DNA of 64,000 nucleotides from Nomia melanderi (lineage: Eukaryota > Arthropoda > Insecta > Hymenoptera > Halictidae), in the NCBI RefSeq assembly GCF_051020985.1, contig NW_027475138.1, forward strand, positions 4,154,001-4,218,000, read 5' to 3'. Positions within the stretch are counted from its first letter, which is position 1. Each line of letters starts with the position of its first letter. Under the pieces are notes generated by a model. It did no database searches and had not been told where the DNA came from. It worked only from the letters and a program-made list of their open reading frames with translations. Below are positions 1-9,013 of the stretch, piece by piece. The position numbers and the translations under genes are program-made.

Positions 1-368
1 TCTGTGCAGCGGGAACGACCTAGGACCACCAGGGGCCGAGAAAACTAAAGTCTCATGGGGCCGGACACTCAGGGTCTGGGGAAAATCCATTATATATCTG
101 GTGATATGTCGGGAGCTATTACAGATAGCGCAATGAATCAAAGTTCATTGTCTGGACGAGGCCCTGGCTCATGAATCTGTGCAGCGGGAACGACCTCGGT
201 CCACCAGGGGCCGAGAAAACCACCGTCTCATGGGGCTGGACACTCAGGGTCAGGAAAAATCCAATATATATCTGGTGATATCTCGGGTTATATTACAGAT
301 AGCACAATAAATCAAAGTGCATTGTCTGTAGGAGGCCCTGGCGCATGAACCTGTGCAGCGGCAACGAC

Positions 369-389
369 CTCGGACCACCAGGGGCCGAG
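369..389 (+). other. GC-rich dyad CTCGG...CCGAG in each unit (example)
   Basis: CTCGG at 369-373 pairs with CCGAG at 385-389 around an 11-base interior. CC at 375-376 and GG at 381-382 can add two more pairs. The same arrangement is present in most units. Some subfamilies change one or both arms and still keep a palindrome: CCTCT/AGAGG at 893-909, and GGGCC/GGCCC at 14384-14399. The dyad could be a protein-binding palindrome or a hairpin in a satellite transcript. No function is shown by the sequence alone. Confidence 0.7.
373..388 (+). promoter_or_regulatory. CTCF-core-like motif in each unit (example)
   Basis: The bases GACCACCAGGGGCCGA match 14 of 16 positions of the degenerate CTCF core GRCCASYAGRKGGCRS. 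The mismatches are C for G at position 13 (base 385) and A for S at position 16 (base 388). The motif lies on the plus strand and repeats in most units, so the array holds a few hundred evenly spaced near-matches. CTCF is conserved in bilaterian animals and its binding is CpG-methylation sensitive; this copy contains a CpG at 386-387. The mismatch falls in an informative part of the core and may abolish binding. The subfamily with CCACAAGAGG destroys the motif. The match is seen; binding is speculation. Confidence 0.35.
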
Positions 390-427
390 AAAACCACAGT
401 CTCATGGGGCCGGGCACTCTGGGTCAG

Positions 428-438
428 GGGAAAATCCA
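428..438 (+). promoter_or_regulatory. Rel/kB-like box GGGAAAATCCA (example)
   Basis: GGGAAAATCCA at 428-438 fits the loose Rel-family (Dorsal-type) pattern GGGWDWWWCCM. It is present in units that read AGGGGAAAATCC. It is lost in the common variants GTGAAAAATCC and AGGGAAAAATCC, so unlike the dyad it is not a constant part of the unit. Short degenerate patterns of this kind arise easily by chance. Confidence 0.2.
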
Positions 439-461
439 ATATATATCTGGTGATATCTCGG

Positions 462-480
462 GTGCTATTACAGATAGCGC
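462..480 (+). other. Second hairpin GTGCTAT-5 nt-ATAGCGC (example)
   Basis: GTGCTAT at 462-468 and ATAGCGC at 474-480 form a 7-bp stem with one G-T (G-U in RNA) pair and a five-base loop, TACAG or TAGAG. Many units between 29 and 40 kb, and a few near 52.6 and 54.9 kb, read GCGCTAT and so make a perfect 7-bp stem, for example 29345-29363. The structure is visible. Whether it forms or matters is unknown. Confidence 0.6.
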
Positions 481-3237
481 AATAAATCAAAGTGCATTGT
501 CTGCAGGAGGCCCTTGCGAATGAATCTGTTCAGCGGGAACGACATCGGATCACCAGGGGCCGAGAAAACCACAGACACATGGGGCCGGACACTCAGGGTC
601 GAGGAAAAATCCAATATATATCTGGCGATATCTCGGGTGCTATTAGAGATAGCGCGATAAATCAAAGTGAATTATCTGCAGGAGGCCCTGGCGCATGCAT
701 CTGTGCAGCGGGAACGACCTCGGACCACCAGGGGCCGAGAAAATCACCGTCTCATGGGGACGGGCACTCAGGGTCTGGGGAAAATCCAATATGTATCTGC
801 TGATATCTCGGGTGCTATTAGAGATAGAGTAACAAACCAAAGTGCATTGTCTGTAGGAGGCCCTGGCGCATGAATCTGTGCAGCGGGAACGACCTCTGAC
901 CACAAGAGGCCGAGAAAACCACCGTCTCATGGGGCCGGACACTCAGGGTCGAGGAAAAATCCAATATATATCTGGTGATATCTCGGGTGCTATTACAGAT
1001 AGCGCGATAAATCAAAGTGCATTGTCTGTAGGAGGCACTGGCGAATGAGTCTGTGCAGCTGGAACGACCTCGAACCACCAGGGGCCGAGAAAACCACCGT
1101 CTCATGGGGCTGGACACTCAGGGTGAGGGTAATATCCAATATATATCTGGTGATATCTCGGGTGCTATTACAGATAGCGCAATAAATCAAAGTGCATTGT
1201 CTGTAGGAGGCCCTGGCGCATGTACCTGTGCAGCGGCAACGACCTCGGACCACCAGGGGCCGAGAAAACCACAGTCTCATGGGGCCGGACACTCTGGGTC
1301 AGGGGAAAATCCAATATATATCTGGTGATATCTCGGGTGCTATTACAGATAGCGCAATAAATCAAAGTGCATTGTCTGCAGGAGGCCCTTGCGAATGAAT
1401 CTGTTCAGCGGGAACGACCTCGGATCACCAGGGGCCGAGAAAACCACCGACACATGGGGCCGGACACTCAGGGTCGAGGAAAAATCCAATATATATCTGG
1501 TGATATCTCGGGTGCTATTAGAGATAGCGCGATAAATCACAGTGAATTATCTGCAGGAGGCCCTGGCGCATGCATCTGTGCAGCGGGAACGACCTCGGAC
1601 CACCAGGGGCCGAGAAAATCACCGTCTCATGGGGACGGGCACTCAGGGTCTGGGGAAAATCCAATATGTATCTGCTGATATCTCGGGTGCTATTAGAGAT
1701 AGCGTAACAAACCAAAGTGCATTGTCAGTAGGAGGCCCTGGCGCATGAATCTGTGCAGCGGGAACGACCTCTGACCACAAGAGGCCGAGAAAACCACCGT
1801 CTCATGGGGACGGACACTCAGGGTCTGGCGAAAATCCACTATATATCTGGTGATATCTCGGGTGCTATTAGAGATAGCGCAATAAACCAAAGTGAATTAT
1901 CTGCAGGAGGCCCTGGCGCATGAATCTGTGCAGCGGGAACGACCTCGGACCACCAGGGGCCGAGAAAACCACAGTCTCATGGAGCCGGACACTCAGGGTC
2001 AGGGGAAAATCCAATATATATCTGGTGATATCTCGGGTGCTATTACAGATAGCGCAATAAATCAAAGTGAATTATCTGCAGGAGGCCCTGGCGCATGAAT
2101 CTGTGCAGCGGGAACGACCTCGGACCTCCAGGGACCGAGAAAACCACAGTCTCATGGGGCCGGACACTCAAGGTCAGGGGAAAATCCAATATATATGTGG
2201 TGATATCTCGGGTGCTATTACAGATAGCGCAATAAATCAAAGTGCATTGTCTGTAGCAGACCCTGGCGCATGAACCTGTCCAGCGGGAACGACCTCGGAC
2301 CACCAGGGGCCGAGAAAACCACCGTCTCATGGGGCCGGACACTCTGGGTCAGCGAAAAATCCAATATATATCTGGTGATATCTCGGGTTATATTACAGAT
2401 AGCACAATAAATCAAAGTGCATTGTCTGTAGGAGGCCCTGGCGCATGAATCTGTGCAGAGGGAACGACCTCGGACCACCAGGGGCCGAGAAAACCACCGT
2501 CTCATGGCGCCGGACACTCAGGGTCAGGGGAAAATCCAATATATATCTGGTGATATCTCGGGTGCTATTACAGATAGCGCAATAAATCAAAGTGAATTAT
2601 CTGCAGGAGGCCCTGGCGCATGAATCTGTGCAGCGGGAACGACCTCGGACCACCAGGGGCCGAGAAAACCACAGTCTCATGGAGCCGGACACTCAGGGTC
2701 AGGGGAAAATCCAATATTTATCTGGTGATATCTCGGGTGCTATTACAGATAGCGCAATAAACCAAAGTGAATTATCTGCAGGAGGCCCTGGCGCATGAAT
2801 CTGTGCAGCGGGAACGACCTCGGACCACCAGGGGCCGAGAAAACCACAGTCTCATGGAGCCGGACACTCAGGGTCAGGGGAAAATCCAATATATATCTGG
2901 TGATATCTCGGGTGCTATTACAGATAGCGCAATAAATCAAAGTGAATTATCTGCAGGAGGCCCTGGCGCATGAATCTGTGCAGCGGGAACGACCTCGGAC
3001 CACCAGGGGCCGAGAAAACCACAGTCACATGGGGCCGGTCACTCAGGGTCAGGGGAAAATCCAATATATATCTGGTGATATCTCGGGTGCTATTAGACAC
3101 AGCGCAATAAACCTAATTGAATTATCTGCAGGAGGCCCTGGCGCATGAATCTGGGCAGCGGGAACGACCTCGGACCACCAGGGGCCGAGGAAACCACAGT
3201 CTAGTGGGGCCGGACACTCAGGGTCAGGGGAAAATCC

Positions 3238-3250
3238 AATATATATATCT
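3238..3250 (+). repeat. TA-expanded AT patch (177-bp unit), example
   Basis: The AT patch gains one TA step here, making a 177-bp unit. The same expansion is seen at about 3415-3425, 8316-8327, 8843-8854, 9894-9905, 11821-11831 and 13048-13059. Six of the seven also carry CTAGTGGGG for CTCATGGGG upstream; the unit at 3415 does not. All lie in the first 13.1 kb, so the subtype marks the left domain. Confidence 0.8.
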
Positions 3251-3503
3251 GGTGATATCTTGGGTGCTATTAGATATAGCGCAATAAACCAAAGTGAATT
3301 ATCTGCAGGAGGCCCTGGCGCATGAATCTGTGCAACGGGAACGACCTCGGACCACCAGGGGCCGAAAAATCCACAGTCTCATGGGGCCGGACACTCAGGA
3401 TCAGGGGAAAATCCAATATATATATCAAGTGATATCTCGGGTGCTATTAGATACAGCGCAATAAACCAAAGTGTATTATCTGCAAGAGGTCCTGGCGCAT
3501 GCA

Positions 3504-5602
3504 TCTGTGCAGCGGGAACGACCTAGGACCACCAGGGGCCGAGAAAACTAAAGTCTCATGGGGCCGGACACTCAGGGTCTGGGGAAAATCCATTATATAT
3601 CTGGTGATATGTCGGGAGCTATTACAGATAGCGCAATGAATCAAAGTTCATTGTCTGGACGAGGCCCTGGCTCATGAATCTGTGCAGCGGGAACGACCTC
3701 GGTCCACCAGGGGCCGAGAAAACCACCGTCTCATGGGGCTGGACACTCAGGGTCAGGAAAAATCCAATATATATCTGGTGATATATCGGCTTATATTACA
3801 GATAGCACAATAAATCAAAGTGCATTGTCTGTAGGAGGCCCTGGCGCATGAACCTGTGCAGCGGCAACGACCTCGGACCACCAGGGGCCGAGAAAACCAC
3901 AGTCTCATGGGGCCGGACACTCTGGGTCAGGGGAAAATCCAATATATATCTGGTGATATCTCGGGTGCTATTACAGATAGCGCAATAAATCAAAGTGCAT
4001 TGTCTGCAGGAGGCCCTTGCGAATGAATCTGTTCAGCGGGAACGACCTCGGATCACCAGGGGCCGAGAAAACCACAGACACATGGGGCCGGACACTCAGG
4101 GTCGAGGAAAAATCCAATATATATCTGGCGATATCTCGGGTGCTATTAGAGATAGCGCGATAAATCAAAGTGAATTATCTGCAGGAGGCCCTGGCGCATG
4201 CATCTGTGCAGCGGGAACGACCTCGGACCACCAGGGGCCGAGAAAATCACCGTCTCATGGGGACGGGCACTCAGGGTCTGGGGAAAATCCAATATGTATC
4301 TGCTGATATCTCGGGTGCTATTAGAGATAGAGTAACAAACCAAAGTGCATTGTCTGTAGGAGGCCCTGGCGCATGAATCTGTGCAGCGGGAACGACCTCT
4401 GACCACAAGAGGCCGAGAAAACCACCGTCTCATGGGGCCGGACACTCAGGGTCGAGGAAAAATCCAATATATATCTGGTGATATCTCGGGTGCTATTACA
4501 GATAGCGCGATAAATCAAAGTGCATTGTCTGTAGGAGGCACTGGCGAATGAGTCTGTGCAGCTGGAACGACCTCGAACCACCAGGGGCCGAGAAAACCAC
4601 CGTCTCATGGGGCTGGACACTCAGGGTGAGGGTAATATCCAATATATATCTGGTGATATCTCGGGTGCTATTGCAGATAGCGCAATAAATCAAAGTGCAT
4701 TGTCTGTAGGAGGCCCTGGCGCATGTACCTGTGCAGCGGCAACGACCTCGGACCACCAGGGGCCGAGAAAACCACAGTCTCATGGGGCCGGACACTCTGG
4801 GTCAGGGGAAAATCCAATATATATCTGGTGATATCTCGGGTGCTATTACAGATAGCGCAATAAATCAAAGTGCATTGTCTGCAGGAGGCCCTTGCGAATG
4901 AATCTGTTCAGCGGGAACGACCTCGGATCACCAGGGGCCGAGAAAACCACCGACACATGGGGCCGGACACTCAGGGTCGAGGAAAAATCCAATATATATC
5001 TGGTGATATCTCGGGTGCTATTAGAGATAGCGCGATAAATCACAGTGAATTATCTGCAGGAGGCCCTGGCGCATGAATCTGTGCAGCGGGAACGACCTCG
5101 GACCACCAGGGGCCGAGAAAATCACCGTCTCATGGGGACGGGCACTCAGGGTCTGGGGAAAATCCAATATGTATCTGCTGATATCTCGGGTGCTATTAGA
5201 GATAGCGTAACAAACCAAAGTGCATTGTCAGTAGGAGGCCCTGGCGCATGAATCTGTGCAGCGGGAACGACCTCTGACCACAAGAGGCCGAGAAAACCAC
5301 CGTCTCATGGGGACGGACACTCAGGGTCTGGCGAAAATCCACTATATATCTGGTGATATCTCGGGTGCTATTAGAGATAGCGCAATAAACCAAAGTGAAT
5401 TATCTGCAGGAGGCCCTGGCGCATGAATCTGTGCAGCGGGAACGACCTCGGACCACCAGGGGCCGAGAAAACCACAGTCTCATGGAGCCGGACACTCAGG
5501 GTCAGGGGAAAATCCAATATATATCAAGTGATATCTCGGGTGCTATTAGATACAGCGCAATAAACCAAAGTGTATTATCTGCAAGAGGTCCTGGCGCATG
5601 CA
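3504..5602 (+). repeat. 12-unit derivative of the A repeat, copy A2
   Basis: The block follows A1 with an offset of 3503 from 3504 to about 5524 (A1 position about 2021). It then jumps to the last A1 unit, recognised by TATATATCAAGTGATATC near 5518 (A1 about 3415-3430). Eight units (1404 bp) of A1 are therefore missing. The joint falls in the alternating TA tract shared by the two partner units, as expected for unequal crossing over. Outside the joint I see only scattered substitutions relative to A1, for example ATATCGGCTTATAT near 3782. Confidence 0.85.
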
Positions 5603-8600
5603 TCTGTGCAGCGGGAACGACCTAGGACCACCAGGGGCCGAGAAAACTAAAGTCTCATGGGGCCGGACACACAGGGTCTGGGGAAAATCCATTATATATC
5701 TGGTGATATGTCGGGAGCTATTACAGATAGCGCAATGAATCAAAGTTCATTGTCTGGACGAGGCCCTGGCTCATGAATCTGTGCAGCGGGAACGACCTCG
5801 GTCCACCAGGGGCCGAGAAAACCACCGTCTCATGGGGCTGGACACTCAAGGGTCAGGAAAAATCCAATATATATCTGGTGATATCTCGGGTTATATTACA
5901 GATAGCACAATAAATCAAAGTGCATTGTCTGTAGGAGGCCCTGGCGCATGAACCTGTGCAGCGGCAACGACCTCGGACCACCAGGGGCCGAGAAAACCAC
6001 AGTCTCATGGGGCCGGGCACTCTGGGTCAGGGGAAAATCCAATATATATCTGGTGATATCTCGGGTGCTATTACAGATAGCGCAATAAATCAAAGTGCAT
6101 TGTCTGCAGGAGGCCCTTGCGAATGAATCTGTTCAGCGGGAACGACCTCGGATCACCAGGGGCCGAGAAAACCACAGACACATGGGGCCGGACACTCAGG
6201 GTCGAGGAAAAATCCAATATATATCTGGCGATATCTCGGGTGCTATTAGAGATAGCGCGATAAATCAAAGTGAATTATCTGCAGGAGGCCCTGGCGCATG
6301 CATCTGTGCAGCGGGAACGACCTCGGACCACCAGGGGCCGAGAAAATCACCGTCTCATGGGGACGGGCACTCAGGGTCTGGGGAAAATCCAATATGTATC
6401 TGCTGATATCTCGGGTGCTATTAGAGATAGAGTAACAAACCAAAGTGCATTGTCTGTAGGAGGCCCTGGCGCATGAATCTGTGCAGCGGGAACGACCTCT
6501 GACCACAAGAGGCCGAGAAAACCACCGTCTCATGGGGCCGGACACTCAGGGTCGAGGAAAAATCCAATATATATCTGGTGATATCTCGGGTGCTATTACA
6601 GATAGCGCGATAAATCAAAGTGCATTGTCTGTAGGAGGCACTGGCGAATGAGTCTGTGCAGCTGGAACGACCTCGAACCACCAGGGGCCGAGAAAACCAC
6701 CGTCTCATGGGGCTGGACACTCAGGGTGAGGGTAATATCCAATATATATCTGGTGATATCTCGGGTGCTATTACAGATAGCGCAATAAATCAAAGTGCAT
6801 TGTCTGTAGGAGGCCCTGGCGCATGTACCTGTGCAGCGGCAACGACCTCGGACCACCAGGGGCCGAGAAAACCACAGTCTCATGGGGCCGGACACTCTGG
6901 GTCAGGGGAAAATCCAATATATATCTGGTGATATCTCGGGTGCTATTACAGATAGCGCAATAAATCAAAGTGCATTGTCTGCTGGAGGCCCTTGCGAATG
7001 AATCTGTTCAGCGGGAACGACCTCGGATCACCAGGGGCCGAGAAAACCACCGACACATGGGGCCGGACACTCAGGGTCGAGGAAAAATCCAATATATATC
7101 TGGTGATATCTCGGGTGCTATTAGAGATAGCGCGATAAATCACAGTGAATTATCTGCAGGAGGCCCTGGCGCATGCATCTGTGCAGCGGGAACGACCTCG
7201 GACCACCAGGGGCCGAGAAAATCACCGTCTCATGGGGACGGGCACTCAGGGTCTGGGGAAAATCCAATATGTATCTGCTGATATCTCGGGTGCTATTAGA
7301 GATAGCGTAACAAACCAAAGTGCATTGTCAGTAGGAGGCCCTGGCGCATGAATCTGTGCAGCGGGAACGACCTCTGACCACAAGAGGCCGAGAAAACCAC
7401 CGTCTCATGGGGACGGACACTCAGGGTCTGGCGAAAATCCACTATATATCTGGTGATATCTCGGGTGCTATTAGAGATAGCGCAATAAACCAAAGTGAAT
7501 TATCTGCAGGAGGCCCTGGCGCATGAATCTGTGCAGCGGGAACGACCTCGGACCACCAGGGGCCGAGAAAACCACAGTCTCATGGAGCCGGACACTCAGG
7601 GTCAGGGGAAAATCCAATATATATCTGGTGATATCTCGGGTGCTATTACAGATAGCGCAATAAATCAAAGTGAATTATCTGCAGGAGGCCCTGGCGCATG
7701 AATCTGTGCAGCGGGAACGACCTCGGACCTCCAGGGACCGAGAAAACCACAGTCTCATGGGGCCGGACACTCAAGGTCAGGGGAAAATCCAATATATATG
7801 TGGTGATATCTCGGGTGCTATTACAGATAGCGCAATAAATCAAAGTGCATTGTCTGTAGCAGACCCTGGCGCATGAACCTGTCCAGCGGGAACGACCTCG
7901 GACCACCAGGGGCCGAGAAAACCACCGTCTCATGGGGCCGGACACTCTGGGTCAGCGAAAAATCCAATATATATCTGGTGATATCTCGGGTTATATTACA
8001 GATAGCACAATAAATCAAAGTGCATTGTCTGTAGGAGGCCCTGGCGCATGAATCTGTGCAGAGGGAACGACCTCGGACCACCAGGGGCCGAGAAAACCAC
8101 CGTCTCATGGCGCCGGACACTCAGGGTCAGGGGAAAATCCAATATATATCTGGTGATATCTCGGGTGCTATTACAGATAGCGCAATAAATCAAAGTGAAT
8201 TATCTGCAGGAGGCCCTGGCGCATGAATCTGTGCAGCGGGAACGACCTCGGACCACCAGGGGCCGAGAAAACCACAGTCTAGTGGGGCCGGACACTCAGG
8301 GTCAGGGGAAAATCCAATATATATATCTGGTGATATGTCGGGAGCTATTACAGATAGCGCAATAAACCAAAGTGAATTATCTGCAGGAGGCCCTGGCGCA
8401 TGAATCTGTGCAGCGGGAACGACCTCGGACCACCAGGGGCCGAGAAAACCACAGTCTCATGGAGCCGGACACTCAGGGTCAGGGGAAAATCCAATATATA
8501 TCTGGTGATATCTCGGGTGCTATTACAGATAGCGCAATAAATCAAAGTGAATTATCTGCAGGAGGCCCTGGCGCATGAATCTGTGCAGCGGGAACGACCT

Positions 8601-9013
8601 CGGACCACCAGGGGCCGAGAAAACCACAGTCACATGGGGCCGGTCACTCAGGGTCAGGGGAAAATCCAATATATATCTGGTGATATCTCGGGTGCTATTA
8701 GACACAGCGCAATAAACCTAATTGAATTATCTGCAGGAGGCCCTGGCGCATGAATCTGGGCAGCGGGAACGACCTCGGACCACCAGGGGCCGAGGAAACC
8801 ACAGTCTAGTGGGGCCGGACACTCAGGGTCAGGGGAAAATCCAATATATATATCTGGTGATATCTTGGGTGCTATTAGATATAGCGCAATAAACCAAAGT
8901 GAATTATCTGCAGGAGGCCCTGGCGCATGAATCTGTGCAACGGGAACGACCTCGGACCACCAGGGGCCGAAAAATCCACAGTCTCATGGGGCCGGACACT
9001 CAGGATCAGGGAA
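5603..9013 (+). repeat. Third copy of the A repeat, copy A3
   Basis: From 5603 the order of units matches A1, offset 5602-5603 and then 5605 after a 2-bp insertion, through to about 9013 (A1 about 3410). It retains the eight units missing from A2. One unit differs: at about 8277-8350 it carries CTAGTGGGG, an expanded TA tract and GATATGTCGGGAGC, where A1 has an ordinary unit. This looks like local conversion. Single-base changes elsewhere are rare, for example CTGCTGG for CTGCAGG near 6980 and a one-base insertion CTCAAGGG near 5848. Confidence 0.85.
8277..8350 (+). repeat. Conversion-like tract inside copy A3
   Basis: The flanking units align with A1 at 2593-2760, but this stretch reads CTAGTGGGG, an AATATATATATC tract and GATATGTCGGGAGC. 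Those three variants otherwise occur together in the 177-bp units near 9857, 11789 and 13008. A short donor tract inserted by gene conversion or double crossover explains the switch without moving flanking units. Confidence 0.6.

Larger units (their letters stand above)
350..524 (+). repeat. Representative satellite unit with landmarks
   Basis: This 175-bp unit serves as a reference. In order it holds the GC-rich dyad at 369-389, a variable middle ending in the CACTC(A/T)GGGTCAGGGG stretch near 414-430, the GGGAAAATCCA box at 428-438, the AT patch at about 437-447, an EcoRV site GATATC at 452-457, the hairpin GTGCTAT/ATAGCGC at 462-480, and the a/b subfamily diagnostic bases at about 471-512. 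Each landmark recurs once per unit across the array. EcoRV should therefore cut most units and give a 175-bp ladder. PstI (CTGCAG) should cut only units of the b type and recombinants that carry its end. Confidence 0.95.
1..3503 (+). repeat. 20-unit higher-order repeat, copy A1
   Basis: This block of 20 units is followed at 3504 by a block that begins identically, and at 5603 by another. Its units are individually distinct. Examples are the unit at 1-175 with CCTAGG and CCATTATATAT, the 174-bp unit at 176-349, the CCTCTGACCACAAGAGG units near 893 and 1768, and two units near 3150-3500 with an expanded TA tract. Between copies, matching units are nearly identical (isolated substitutions such as CATCGG/CCTCGG at 548-553). 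Different units inside one copy differ by many bases. That is the hallmark of higher-order amplification. Confidence 0.85.

Noticed and set aside
410..440. 5S rRNA gene or tRNA-derived element with an internal promoter
   Set aside because: CAGGGTCGGG in some units recalls the 5S internal control region, but nothing else of 5S is present and no proper B box is seen on either strand.
430..447. CCAAT/TATA promoter in each unit
   Set aside because: CCAATATATAT resembles a CCAAT box fused to a TATA-like patch, but spacing is wrong for a promoter, and AT patches of this kind are common in satellites as nucleosome or bending signals.
440..480. Hammerhead ribozyme, as in some amphibian satellites
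   Set aside because: The core CTGATGA and GAAA elements are not present in the required arrangement. CTGCTGATATC and CTGGTGATATC only resemble the first half.
293..490. A family of conserved 65-103 residue proteins on both strands
   Set aside because: The unit length of 175 bp is not a multiple of three, so the frame rotates each unit and stops recur. Conservation follows the DNA repeat, and variants do not favour third positions or frame-keeping indels. No usual start context or homology is recognised.
350..524. CENP-B box (TTCGNNNNANNCGGG)
   Set aside because: I tested the CGGG words in the unit (CAGCGGGAAC, CTCGGGTGC) and the CCCG words in variants. None has the required TTCG and A at the right spacing on either strand. 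A systematic scan would settle it.
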